A DNA stretch of 64,000 nucleotides from Agrobacterium tumefaciens str. B6 (GCF_001541315.1 NZ_LMVK01000051.1:62001-126000), one strand, 5' to 3'; shown: positions 18,096 to 27,103, numbered from the stretch's first letter. Notes: generated by a model not told the origin, from the sequence alone. Translations and numbers: made by a program.

Positions 18096-18305
18096 GACCC
18101 CGATCATAGGGATGATTGAGACAGCTTTGGGGAAACGGCGTCACGGCGAGACCTATATTCACCGTTTCGGCAGCATTGAGAAGGAATGAAGATCTTTTCC
18201 AGCCGCAACGAATTGACGAAAACATTAAGTCGAATTTTAAATATGACTCGCGTTTTACGGGAATTCTGGTTTTATTACTTCGGGGTTATAAATGGGGATT
18301 TTCAG

Positions 18306-19022
18306 ATGATCAGGGTCGTTTTTATTAGGCTCGCATTTTTTCTCTTCGCCATATCGCCGTCTGTTGCTCAGGATACAGCTCCTGACTGGAAAAAATTTGG
18401 TTCCGAATATTTGACCTATAATGGTCAGGCCCTGACGTTCGACGCGGCAGACCTGCAGCGTCACCAGAACCGCTTGCGTTGCGTTAAAATGAATAATTAC
18501 GGATGCGTTATGGGGAGAAGCTGGCAAGGGGCAGCCGGCAATGACAAGGCCGGTCATGCCATCTTCCAGCATCCGAAATGGTCGGTACGCGCAGTTGTCC
18601 GGGATTATTGCTCGAAGAACCGCAGGGGATTGCGATCTGCAATGCAGATTGCCGAGACCTATTCACCCTGGTGCGATACGCTCGGCACCGTCGGGGTTCG
18701 AAACGGCTGGGGCAGATCATGCGCTGGTGGTCCGCAGCCGCCCACAGGCTTCAAAGGTCCTCTCTGCGCAAAACCCGCAAACGGCACTCCGGCGGCCGGC
18801 CAGTGCGGAAGCTGCAATTGCCCCGATGGCGTTGCGCGGGGCATGGCGGCCAGCGTGAACGTCGGGATCAATGACAATCTTGCGCTTTTTGGTGCTGACG
18901 GCTCACCGAATGTCGGCAATCTGGTTGCCGTTCTCGGAAGCAAATTCCGGCGGGAGACCGGTTTTGCGGTCAATGAAGGGTTGATCAAGGAAGGTATCGA
19001 GCTGGCGGGGCAATGCCGCTGA
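18306..19022 (+). CDS. Cys-rich exported protein resembling phage P5-type structural/lysozyme-like domains
   Basis: The ATG at 18306 opens a signal peptide (VVFIRLAFFLFAISPSVAQ); an earlier ATG at 18186 would mask it. The mature protein of about 217 residues has ten cysteines. Its centre reads MNNYGCVMG..WQGAAGNDKAGHAIFQHPKWSVRAV, then RRGLRSAMQIAETYSP and DTLG. This follows the order seen in phage structural proteins with an RGIRNNNPGNI..WQG..D..F..F..P..GIRA pattern. That similarity is my reading of the motif order and is remote. The upstream 120 bases are AT-rich compared with the neighbourhood. A terminator follows. There is no other phage gene nearby. Confidence 0.7.
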   Translation: MIRVVFIRLAFFLFAISPSVAQDTAPDWKKFGSEYLTYNGQALTFDAADLQRHQNRLRCVKMNNYGCVMGRSWQGAAGNDKAGHAIFQHPKWSVRAVVRDYCSKNRRGLRSAMQIAETYSPWCDTLGTVGVRNGWGRSCAGGPQPPTGFKGPLCAKPANGTPAAGQCGSCNCPDGVARGMAASVNVGINDNLALFGADGSPNVGNLVAVLGSKFRRETGFAVNEGLIKEGIELAGQCR

Positions 19023-19070
19023 CAGGCTTTTTGCTCCGCGTGAACAATGCGCTTTGGAAATGCTGACAGA

Positions 19071-19092
19071 GGCGGCGCAAGCCGCCTTTTTA
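19071..19092 (+). terminator. Rho-independent terminator
   Basis: GGCGGC-GCAA-GCCGCC stem-loop followed by TTTTT, 48 bases after the stop of the Cys-rich exported protein gene. Confidence 0.88.
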
Positions 19093-19193
19093 ACGGACGG
19101 CGTCTAAGGCTCGCAACTTGCCCCGGGGCATCATCGGCCCGTATGGCCGACGCTGGCTGCGTCCGTTAATTTTATGATAAATCAAGGAGTTAA

Positions 19194-19269
<76 letters not shown>

Positions 19270-19424
19270 GACCGGCACCGTGTGGCGGTGTGAGGGGGCG
19301 TATAAAGGGGAAGTTTGGGCTTGTCCAGCGCGGAAATGAAATTTCTTCGATTTTTGTGACGAAAAAATTTCAGTCGCGCTGGAAAAGCCTGGAAATCCGG
19401 GGTTTTACGGATTTTTCCTTTTAT

Positions 19425-19679
19425 TCATCCGCGTCTGAAAGCCCGGCCGATAAGGATGAGGATGCAGGCGCCGATGAAGCCGGCGATGAGATAACCGAGC
19501 CAACCTTGCAGAACGATTCCAAATAGCGAAAGGATGGCGTTGGCGACGATCGCGCCGACGATTCCAAGAAGGATGTTCATGAAAACACCCATATTACTTT
19601 TCATGAATTGTTCGGCGAGCCACCCGGCGACACCACCGATGATGATGGCTGCGATCCAGCCAATGCCAGCAGATTCCAT
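19425..19679 (-). CDS. GlsB/YeaQ/YmgE-family membrane protein
   Basis: An 84-residue protein of three hydrophobic Gly-rich segments: GWIAAIIIGGVAGWLAEQF, then MNILLGIVGAIVANAIL, then LIAGFIGACILILIG, typical of the transglycosylase-associated/GlsB family. The frame is open much further upstream, but the ATG at 19679 has a strong GGGAGGAAATC ribosome site and gives the family length. Members are often induced under stress and their role is not settled. It is divergent from the MscS-type channel gene. Confidence 0.9.
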   Translation of the reverse strand: MESAGIGWIAAIIIGGVAGWLAEQFMKSNMGVFMNILLGIVGAIVANAILSLFGIVLQGWLGYLIAGFIGACILILIGRAFRRG

Positions 19680-19801
19680 GATTTCCTCCCATGTTGCTGC
19701 ATCATCAAAGGTGATGATTCCCGTGGTGAAAAGCAAGGCAAACTCCTGAAAACCTCGCTTTATGCGGGTGGTTTTCCGCACGGCAGGCGCTAAATAGCCT
19801 G

Positions 19802-22471
19802 ATGCGGCGCAAAGAGACGAAAGGCATGGATGTGCGGTTGATGTTGGGCGGATTGATGGACGGCAAACGGGTGTTCGACGGCTTGACGCGGGATCGGCGG
19901 CAAAGGACCGCAATAGCGGCGATAATGGCCATGGTGCTGTTCCTGGTCGGCGGTCTTTTGTCGGCAATGCCCGCCTCGGCGCAGGAGGGAACGACATCGC
20001 CCGCCCCAGTGGCTATCCAGGCTTCGACCGTCGAACAGGCGAGGGCGGAGCTGGAGAAATGGAAGGCCGATGTCGCGGCAATCGCCCGGCAGGTGGAAGC
20101 GGGCGGCAGCGACGACGTGCAGCTTGTGGACCTCAAGGGACGGGCCGATACCATTGCCGCCGATGCGGCCGCCGCCAACACCAAACTGCGCACCCGTCTC
20201 GACCAGATCAAGACCCGGCTGGATGCGCTGGGTGCGGCGCCTGCGGACGACCAGCCGCCGGAAGCCAGCATGGTGACGGAAGAGCGAAACCGGCTGACGG
20301 CGGAACGGGCCGAGGTGAATGCGATTGCCGGCGAGGTGGAGAGCACGGCCACCAATGCCGCGCAGATCTCCAACAATATCACCGCCGTTCGCCGGGCGCT
20401 TTTCGCCGCCACGCTGTTCAAGCGCACGGAAGTTTCGGCACAGACGCTGGGCGATGCGTCCTCCGCCTTTCTGACCGAGCTGACCAACCTGAACAACGCT
20501 TTCAGCGGTTGGGCGAGTTTCGTCTGGAATTACAAGCGCCTGCCGATGTTCGGGGCCGTGACGCTGTCGATCATGGCGGCGCTCCTGTTTCTGGTGGGTG
20601 GTTACCGCTTTTTCGGCAGCCGCATGGACCGGCGGGCGTTTACGGGCGAGCCTTCCTACCTGAGACGGCTTTCGGTGGCCTTCTGGTCCACCATGGTGCA
20701 GTCGCTGTCGCTTTTCCTGTTTCTCGTCACCTCGGCGTTTTTCCTCGATAATTTCAACCTGCTGCGGTCTGATATCGCGCCGATCCTGTTCGGGGCGATG
20801 GCGGTCACGGGCTTCGTTTATTTCGTGTCGCGGCTGAGCTATGCGATCTTTGCGCCGACGCAGTCGGAATGGCGTCTGCTGCAGGTTTCCAATCGCGGCG
20901 CACACACGCTGTCGTCGGCCGTGCTGCTGATGGCGCTCGTTAACGGGCTCGATTATCTGTTCGGCACGATCAGCGAGACGCTGTATTCGCCGCTGATCGT
21001 CACCGTTGCCAAGAGTTTCGTCGCCTCGATCATTATCGGCCTTATCCTGCTCACCGTGTCGTTCCTGCGGCCGGTCATCGGCGAAGGGCAGGATTACGAG
21101 ACCGGCAACCAGCGACTGCCGCGCTGGCTCGTCATTCTGCTGCGGGTTGGCGGTCTCGTTCTCATCGGCGCCTGCCTGACGGGTTATGTCGGTCTTGCGC
21201 GCTTCCTCGCCACGCAGATCGTCGCCACCGGCGCGGTACTGGCGACGATGTATATCGGCATTCTCTCCGGCAAGGCGATTTCACGGCAGGGGGCCTTTTC
21301 GGAATCCCTTGCCGGCCGTTATCTTGGGCGACGGTTCGGCCTCGGCCCGGTAGCGCTCGATCAGGCCGGTCTTGCCGCCGGGCTCGGCATCTATGCGGTA
21401 GCACTTGCCTTCGGCGTGCCGCTCATCCTGTTTTCCTGGGGTTTCCAGCCGGGCGATATTGAAAGCTGGGCCTATCGCCTGCTGACCGGCATCACCGTCG
21501 GCAATGCCTCGATTTCGCTGATCGGCCTCTTTGGCGGTGTTCTCGTCTTCGCCATCGGTTATATCATCACCCGCTGGTTCCAGAAGTGGCTGGACAACAA
21601 CGTCATGGCGCGCGGGCAGGTGGATGCCGGCGTGCGCAACTCGGTCAAGACAGGTATCGGTTATCTCGGTATCGCAGTTGCGGCCATCTTCGGTGTCTCT
21701 TCCGCCGGTCTCAACCTTTCAAGCCTGGCGCTGGTGGCTTCTGCCCTTTCGGTCGGTATCGGTTTCGGCCTGCAGAACATCGTCTCGAATTTCGTCTCCG
21801 GCCTCATCCTGTTGGTCGAGCGCCCCTTCAAGGTGGGGGACTGGGTGGTGACAGGCACGACGGAGGGCACCGTCAAGCGGCTTTCCGTGCGCGCCACCGA
21901 GATCGAAACTTTCCGTGGACAATCGATCATCGTGCCGAACTCGGAATTCATCAATTCCTCTGTTGGTAACTGGACACACCGCAACCGCATCATGCGCGCC
22001 GAAATCCCGGTTTCCGTGTCGTACGATTCCGATCCGCAGAAGGTCATGGATATTCTGCTGGAACTCGTGCGCGCCCAGCCGCCGGTGCTGCGCAATCCCG
22101 AGCCGCATGTGGAATTCCTGCGCTTCGGCGATTTCTCGCTGGATTTCGAACTGCGTTTCCATCTCGCCGATCTCTCGAACGGGCTTGGCGTGAAAAACGC
22201 GCTGCGCATCGCGATCCTCCAGCGCTTCCGGGAGGAGGGGATCGACATCCCGTTCCCGCAGCGCAACCTCAATATCCACGTCGAAGGCGACGCCAATCCG
22301 CAGATGCTGGCGGCGCTGCTTTCGGAAGAGGGCGACAAGGCGGTGGTGGCCCATACGGGTGCGGCATCCCCCGTTGCCGGCAATGCGCCGGAAAAGGATG
22401 CCGGCAAGGCGGGCGACAAGACTGTTGCGGAACAGCCAGCCGCGGCAAAAGCGGTCGGAAAGGACAAGTGA
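19802..22471 (+). CDS. Large mechanosensitive channel, MscS family with DUF3772
   Basis: An 889-residue inner-membrane channel that opens under membrane tension to release solutes. A signal-like hydrophobic segment (residues about 39-60) is followed by a periplasmic, coiled-coil-rich DUF3772 region (about 75-220). About eight further membrane segments come next, then the MscS pore helix and beta domain (residues about 600-830). The pore region reads SALSVGIGFGLQNIVSNFVSG, with VERPFKVGDWV and VPNSEFINSSVGNW after it. The last 60 residues are Ala/Lys-rich. An ATG at 19826 is an alternative start; neither has a strong ribosome site. Confidence 0.92.
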   Translation: MRRKETKGMDVRLMLGGLMDGKRVFDGLTRDRRQRTAIAAIMAMVLFLVGGLLSAMPASAQEGTTSPAPVAIQASTVEQARAELEKWKADVAAIARQVEAGGSDDVQLVDLKGRADTIAADAAAANTKLRTRLDQIKTRLDALGAAPADDQPPEASMVTEERNRLTAERAEVNAIAGEVESTATNAAQISNNITAVRRALFAATLFKRTEVSAQTLGDASSAFLTELTNLNNAFSGWASFVWNYKRLPMFGAVTLSIMAALLFLVGGYRFFGSRMDRRAFTGEPSYLRRLSVAFWSTMVQSLSLFLFLVTSAFFLDNFNLLRSDIAPILFGAMAVTGFVYFVSRLSYAIFAPTQSEWRLLQVSNRGAHTLSSAVLLMALVNGLDYLFGTISETLYSPLIVTVAKSFVASIIIGLILLTVSFLRPVIGEGQDYETGNQRLPRWLVILLRVGGLVLIGACLTGYVGLARFLATQIVATGAVLATMYIGILSGKAISRQGAFSESLAGRYLGRRFGLGPVALDQAGLAAGLGIYAVALAFGVPLILFSWGFQPGDIESWAYRLLTGITVGNASISLIGLFGGVLVFAIGYIITRWFQKWLDNNVMARGQVDAGVRNSVKTGIGYLGIAVAAIFGVSSAGLNLSSLALVASALSVGIGFGLQNIVSNFVSGLILLVERPFKVGDWVVTGTTEGTVKRLSVRATEIETFRGQSIIVPNSEFINSSVGNWTHRNRIMRAEIPVSVSYDSDPQKVMDILLELVRAQPPVLRNPEPHVEFLRFGDFSLDFELRFHLADLSNGLGVKNALRIAILQRFREEGIDIPFPQRNLNIHVEGDANPQMLAALLSEEGDKAVVAHTGAASPVAGNAPEKDAGKAGDKTVAEQPAAAKAVGKDK

Positions 22472-22703
22472 GCGGCTGCGGCTGGTATCAGTCCGGACGG
22501 GTGCGGGGCAGGCCTCGCATCCGACTGTCTTGCGGTGAATGATGGGCGCGCCGGGGCGGCTTTTACTTGATGGAGGCCGGATATGCCCGACCGCCGTCAT
22601 GAAAATATAATCAGAATACCCGTAATGACTGTATTGTTTTGTAAACTGTAAGTTGATATATTGTGGTTATTATTTAGTTTATTTCTTTTCTGTCGGGGTT
22701 CAA
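22472..22703. promoter_or_regulatory. AT-rich intergenic leader upstream of the Gln-Pro-Ala repeat gene
   Basis: The last 110 bases are markedly AT-rich (AAAATATAATCAGAATACCC, then TTGATATATTGTGGTTATT and TTTAGTTTATTTCTTTTC) in an otherwise GC-rich region. No RNA or small gene is evident. It probably contains the promoter of the 22704 gene. The composition is like that upstream of the exported protein at 18306. Confidence 0.45.
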
Positions 22704-23984
22704 ATGCCGGATCCAATCGATGAGAATGCCCAGCCTGCCCAGCCTGCCCAGCCTGCCCAGCCTGCCCAGCCTGCCCAGCCTGCCCAGCCTCCGGGCCCGG
22801 TTTCTGCGAAAACATCTCTTCGGGAAAGACTGAAGGGTTTTTGGGCGTGGATGCAGCCCCATGCCACCCGGCTGTCCCTTCTGACGGCTGGGGTCGTTAT
22901 CGGCTCGGCGGGTCTGTTTTTCCTGATGGGCGAAGCGGATGTGACCGACGATTACCTGCCCAAACGCTGGAACGAATCCATCCGCCGGTTGGGCATCGAG
23001 CCGGTCTATCCTCCGCAGGAGGATATTTATGTCGGAGACATTATCGTCGAAGTTGTCGATTCAGGGCACAAATTCAAGTCTTTACCTCCCGATCTTGAAA
23101 GTGAGTCCTTCATCGGCCGTTACGTCAAGATAACCCAGATACCAAATTTGCGGGGTTATCTCGGCGTGAAGTCGGAGGCGCCCTATTTCGGCGACAGCAC
23201 CTGGCTGGAGGACAAGAAGACGCTCTCGGTTGCTCAACCCCGTGCGGAGATTGCAACGGACGGAACCACCTCGGGCCTGCAGGTGAAGGACGCGCTTTTT
23301 CCCGTCATCAAGATAGAGCGCAAGGAAGGCATGGCGGGGCTTCTGCGCAATATCGCCTTCGGTGGCGCACGGGCGGATGTCGAGGAAATCGAACTTCAGA
23401 ATGTTCAGACCTACGCGATCAACCCTTTCCATGCGCAAAATGCGCTGATGGCGTTTTGCAATGACAAAGACACCAAGGTCTATTGTGCGGACGAATATCT
23501 TCGCGAGAAACTGTCCTATATTCTCAGCCGCGACATTTTGAGAACCGGGGATACGGAGGATTGTGGTCCGCGTTATATTTACGATATCCGCCTGCTGGTT
23601 GTGCGCCAGGCGTTTCTGACGCGCGGCGTCAAGGTTACCAACGGACGGGGTCGCTCGGCTTTTCTGGATGCGGGGGGTAACAGGGGAGACCCCGAAAAGA
23701 GTATATCCGATGCCGCTGTGGCTGCGACCACAGCGCCGCAGGGCAAGCAGCCCGGGACCCAATATATGGCCGATAGTGACAACAGCATTCACAGCACAAA
23801 CAGCTCTGGCCTGTTTTCCGATCGCCAGTTCGCGCGGCCGCTCGTCATAGGCTTCAATAGTGTTTCCATAGGCATGCGCAACAGCACGCCTGCCTGGCTG
23901 GATGCCGCAGCAAAGGCGGCCGCCGGCAAGGAAGTTAAAGACAGCGCCAGGATTTGTGCGTCTTCGCAGGAGGTTGCGAATTGA
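22704..23984 (+). CDS. Unknown single-pass membrane protein with a Gln-Pro-Ala tandem repeat
   Basis: The ATG at 22704 is preceded by CGGGG; the longer frame from 22653 reads through AT-rich leader. The 426-residue protein starts with a short acidic stretch, then about seven Gln-Pro-Ala units (residues 10-29). A basic segment and one membrane helix follow (LSLLTAGVVIGSAGLFFLM, near residue 65), and then a large, probably periplasmic domain. That domain has LRGYLGVKSEAPYFGDSTW, IELQNVQTYAINPFHAQNAL and IYDIRLLVVRQAFLTRG, plus four cysteines. No family is recognised. The downstream gene overlaps its stop codon, so the two products are probably made together and may interact in the envelope. Confidence 0.75.
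   Translation: MPDPIDENAQPAQPAQPAQPAQPAQPAQPPGPVSAKTSLRERLKGFWAWMQPHATRLSLLTAGVVIGSAGLFFLMGEADVTDDYLPKRWNESIRRLGIEPVYPPQEDIYVGDIIVEVVDSGHKFKSLPPDLESESFIGRYVKITQIPNLRGYLGVKSEAPYFGDSTWLEDKKTLSVAQPRAEIATDGTTSGLQVKDALFPVIKIERKEGMAGLLRNIAFGGARADVEEIELQNVQTYAINPFHAQNALMAFCNDKDTKVYCADEYLREKLSYILSRDILRTGDTEDCGPRYIYDIRLLVVRQAFLTRGVKVTNGRGRSAFLDAGGNRGDPEKSISDAAVAATTAPQGKQPGTQYMADSDNSIHSTNSSGLFSDRQFARPLVIGFNSVSIGMRNSTPAWLDAAAKAAAGKEVKDSARICASSQEVAN
22731..22790 (+). repeat. Nine-base in-frame tandem repeat
   Basis: CAGCCTGCC repeated six times without change, then a seventh unit that diverges to CAGCCTCCG. It encodes Gln-Pro-Ala units in the N-terminal cytoplasmic tail of the membrane protein. Perfect identity between copies, including third bases, points to recent slippage or recombination, so the copy number may vary among strains. 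Confidence 0.95.
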
Positions 23985-24295
23985 GACGGGTCATTTTTCT
24001 CTTCGGTATGTTTTTTCCGGTTTTAGCAAGTGCGCAGGATGTCGTTCGCCCGTCTGTGACTGCAGGGCCGCTTGAGCAATTCACCACTGATTGTATCTAT
24101 CGCATTCCGCCTTGTGGCGGCGGTGGCTATCCACCGCCACCGCCTCCGCCCGGTGGGGGCGGTGGGATACACAATCTGCCAGGTGGTCCTGTCTTCAAGG
24201 ACTCGATCATCGTTCCGGGCAATGATGTCCTCAAGGGTTTGAAACTGGACGGCCCGGATGTGCGGGGGCTGCAAATGCAGCTTCAGAACCGATAG
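23981..24295 (+). CDS. Small exported protein with a polyproline/glycine hinge, translationally coupled
   Basis: The start is taken as the TTG at 23981, overlapping the upstream stop as TTGA, with AGGAGG six bases before it. This gives 104 residues. The alternative start at 23954 lacks these features and would put charged residues in front of the signal peptide. The signal is RVIFLFGMFFPVLASAQ. The mature part has a Cys pair (CIYRIPPC), then GGGGYPPPPPPPGGGGG, then a C-terminal segment ending LQMQLQNR. The hinge suggests a spacer between an envelope-attached part and a binding part. No family is recognised. Confidence 0.7.
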   Translation: MRRVIFLFGMFFPVLASAQDVVRPSVTAGPLEQFTTDCIYRIPPCGGGGYPPPPPPPGGGGGIHNLPGGPVFKDSIIVPGNDVLKGLKLDGPDVRGLQMQLQNR

Positions 24296-24504
24296 TCGGC
24301 AAGTCCGGCCCGTGGCCTGCCTTTTGGTCGCGGGTCGCAATCCCGGTCTGTTTCGGCCGGATATTTCTCGATATCTTTGCTGCCGTCTCTGCAAGAGGCG
24401 GCGGCAATAAGAAAGCCCACCCCGGTGGAGGCAATTTCTTCCCTGTCGCAGCACCCTATGGCCATGTCGCAATCAGGCGGCTGAACGGTCGACAAGCGCT
24501 TCAT
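24283..24504 (-). CDS. Candidate small Cys-containing protein, 73 residues
   Basis: The ATG at 24504 is preceded by GGGAGGAAT, a strong ribosome site. The product begins MKRLSTVQPPDCDMAIGCCD, has four Cys and no clear signal peptide or helix pattern, and ends with PRAGLADYRF. Its last codons overlap the end of the opposite gene by 13 bases. It is the only candidate in this gap, and the evidence is the ribosome site alone. Confidence 0.35.
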   Translation of the reverse strand: MKRLSTVQPPDCDMAIGCCDREEIASTGVGFLIAAASCRDGSKDIEKYPAETDRDCDPRPKGRPRAGLADYRF

Positions 24505-24565
24505 ATTCCTCCCATCCAATGTCGGCGGAATAAGGCAAGGCCGGCGCTTTTCAGGGGTTCTGTAA

Positions 24566-27079
24566 ATGAAGACACATGCACGGGCGGTGGTGATCGGTGG
24601 CGGCGTCGTCGGCGTTTCGACGCTTTATCATCTTGCCAAGAAGGGCTGGAGCGACAGCGTTCTCATCGAGCGCAAGGAGCTCACCTCGGGTTCCACCTGG
24701 CATGCCGCCGGGCTTCTGCCGCTGTTCAACATGAGCTATTCGGTCGGCCAGATCCACAAATATTCCGTCAAGTTCTATGAGGAGCTTCAGGAAGAGACCG
24801 GCATGAATGTCGGCTTCTCCAAGGTCTCCAACATCCGTCTCGCCCGCACCAAGGATCGCTGGGACGAATATATGTATTATGCCGGCATTGCCGAGACCAT
24901 CGGTGTGCGGGTCAACATGCTGACGCCGGAGCAGGTGAAGGAAATCTGGCCGCTCTGCGAGACGGACGGCCTGCTGGGCGCCATCCAGCATCCGGATGAC
25001 GGTTATATCCAGCCTGCCGATCTGACGCAGGCGCTGGCCAAGGGTGCGCGTGATCGTGGCGCGACCATCTATCGCAACACCACCGTCACCGCCATCGAGC
25101 AGCTGGAAGATGGTCACTGGAAGGTGACAACCGACAAGGGCGAGATCATCGCCGAACATATCATCTCCTGCACGGGCTCCTTTGCCCGCAAGACCGGCGA
25201 GATGGTCGGCATCAACATTCCGGTCATTCCGGTCGAACATCAGTATATCGTTACAGAGCCGCACCCGGCCATTCAGGAACGTCGCCGCCAGGGCCTGCCG
25301 GAAATGGGCGTCCTGCGCGAATCCGACTCAGCCTGGTATATGCGCGAGGAAGCGGGCGGTCTGATCCTCGGTCCTTACGAAGTCGGCGCGCCGGTCTGTT
25401 ATGTCGACGGTCCCTCCGATGACAGCGAATATGAGCTGTTCCAGGAGGAACTCGACCGCCTGATGCCGCATATCGAAACCGCCATGGTGCGTGTTCCGGC
25501 CTTCGGCGAAGTGGGCATCAAGAAGGTCTATAACGGTGCTATCGCCTATACGCCCGACGGCAACCCGATTGTCGGTCCCGCACCGGGCCTGAAGAATTTC
25601 TGGCTGAACGAAGGCCATTCCTTCGGCATCACCGCCGCCGGCGGCGCTGGCTGGCAGCTGGCTGAATGGATCGTCGACGGCGAGCCGACGCTCGACCTGA
25701 TGGGTGTCGATCCGCGCCGCTTCGGGCCTTACGCAACGGAAGGTTACCTCATCGCCAAGAACGAGGAAGCCTATGCCAACGTCTTCACCATGCATTATCC
25801 GGATGAGGAGCGTTCCGCCGCCCGTCCGCTGAAGACCACGCCGGTTTATGACCGCCTGAAGAAGCTCGGCGGCGTGTTCGGCTCGGTTTATGGCTGGGAA
25901 CGTGCCAACTGGTATGCGCCGGAAGGTTATTCGCTGCGCGAGGAAGATCTCGGCGTCGGTGCCGATGTCATCACCAGCCACAATCATGCGCCGGCTCTGG
26001 ATGATGGCCGTATCGTTGAAAAATGGTCCTTCCGCCGCTCGAATTATTTCGAACATGTCGGCAACGAGGTGAAGAACGTTCACCAGAATGTCGGCGTGCT
26101 TGATATGTCGGCCTTCGCGAAGATGGAGGTTTCCGGCCCCGGTGCACGGGCATGGCTCGACAGCATTCTCGCCAACATCGTGCCGAAGAAGCGCGGCCGT
26201 ATCGCGCTCACCCATCTTCTGACGCCGACTGGCGGCGTGAAGGCGGAATTCACCGTCTATGAGTGGGCGCCGGGCCGCTTCTACATGGTTTCGGCCGGTG
26301 GTCTCGAGACGCATGACCATGACGTGCTGCGCCGTCTTGCGCCCACCGACGGGTCCGTGGTGCTGCAGCCGATCACGCAGAAATACGGCGTGCTGGTTCT
26401 GGCCGGTCCGAAGTCGCGCGATCTCCTGAAGAAGCTCACCCGCACCAGCCTTGATAACAAGGATTTCCCCTGGCTCACCGGCAAGCAGATTTCCGTCGGC
26501 GTGGCGACGGCGCATGCGCTGCGCGTCAACTTCGTGGGCGAACTGGGCTGGGAACTGCACCATCCGATCGAGATGCAGAATTACATCTTCGACCGGCTGA
26601 TGGAAGCGGGCGCCGAATTCGGCATCAAGCCTTTCGGTATTCGCGCCATGGTGTCCATGTCGCTCGAAAAATCCTACCGCAATATGGGCCGCGAACTGTC
26701 GGTTGAATATAACGCCTATGAATCCGGCCTCGACCGCTTCGTGCGCCCGGAAAAATCCTTCATCGGCCGCGATGCGCTGGTGGCTTACAAGGAAGCCGGC
26801 GCGAAATGGGTGTTCTCGACGCTGACCGTGTCTGGCAATACGGATGTCGATGCGCGCGGTTCGGAAGCAATCGTCGACGAAAACGGCGTGCTTGCCGGCC
26901 GCGTGACAAGCGGTGGTTTCGGCTGGCGCATGGGCAAGTCAATTGCGCTCGCCATGCTCAAGCCGGATTATGCGGCCGTCGGCACCAAGCTCAAGATCCG
27001 CATTCTCGGCACGTCCTATGATGCCGAAGTGGTTGAAGAGAGCCCGTTCGACACCGAAAATGCGCTTCTGCGCGTATAA
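24566..27079 (+). CDS. FAD-dependent demethylating dehydrogenase (dimethylglycine/sarcosine dehydrogenase type)
   Basis: An 837-residue enzyme with the domain order of dimethylglycine dehydrogenase. An N-terminal DAO-type FAD domain carries AVVIGGGVVGVSTLYHLAKK, then GSTWHAAGL with the His that carries FAD in characterised relatives. It also has NEGHSFGITAAGGAGW near residue 350. A linker domain and a GcvT-like tetrahydrofolate-binding half follow (residues about 430-837, with FVGELGWELH and GFGWRMGKSIALAMLK). It probably oxidises an N-methyl amine and passes the methyl group to folate. The exact substrate cannot be read. It stands alone and has its own terminator. Confidence 0.92.
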   Translation: MKTHARAVVIGGGVVGVSTLYHLAKKGWSDSVLIERKELTSGSTWHAAGLLPLFNMSYSVGQIHKYSVKFYEELQEETGMNVGFSKVSNIRLARTKDRWDEYMYYAGIAETIGVRVNMLTPEQVKEIWPLCETDGLLGAIQHPDDGYIQPADLTQALAKGARDRGATIYRNTTVTAIEQLEDGHWKVTTDKGEIIAEHIISCTGSFARKTGEMVGINIPVIPVEHQYIVTEPHPAIQERRRQGLPEMGVLRESDSAWYMREEAGGLILGPYEVGAPVCYVDGPSDDSEYELFQEELDRLMPHIETAMVRVPAFGEVGIKKVYNGAIAYTPDGNPIVGPAPGLKNFWLNEGHSFGITAAGGAGWQLAEWIVDGEPTLDLMGVDPRRFGPYATEGYLIAKNEEAYANVFTMHYPDEERSAARPLKTTPVYDRLKKLGGVFGSVYGWERANWYAPEGYSLREEDLGVGADVITSHNHAPALDDGRIVEKWSFRRSNYFEHVGNEVKNVHQNVGVLDMSAFAKMEVSGPGARAWLDSILANIVPKKRGRIALTHLLTPTGGVKAEFTVYEWAPGRFYMVSAGGLETHDHDVLRRLAPTDGSVVLQPITQKYGVLVLAGPKSRDLLKKLTRTSLDNKDFPWLTGKQISVGVATAHALRVNFVGELGWELHHPIEMQNYIFDRLMEAGAEFGIKPFGIRAMVSMSLEKSYRNMGRELSVEYNAYESGLDRFVRPEKSFIGRDALVAYKEAGAKWVFSTLTVSGNTDVDARGSEAIVDENGVLAGRVTSGGFGWRMGKSIALAMLKPDYAAVGTKLKIRILGTSYDAEVVEESPFDTENALLRV

Positions 27080-27103
27080 GACCACATCCCCTCCCAAAGT
27101 CGG

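Noticed and set aside
22731-22790. Possible CRISPR-like direct repeats
   Set aside because: Units are nine bases with no spacers, and lie in frame inside a coding region. It is a simple tandem repeat.
22597-22862. Minus-strand frames encoding Gly-Gln-Ala or Gly-Arg-Leu repeats
   Set aside because: They are the complement of the Gln-Pro-Ala repeat read in other frames and have no ribosome site.
24551-26563. Minus-strand frames opposite the FAD/GcvT dehydrogenase
   Set aside because: Antisense shadows of a gene with clear FAD and GcvT motifs.
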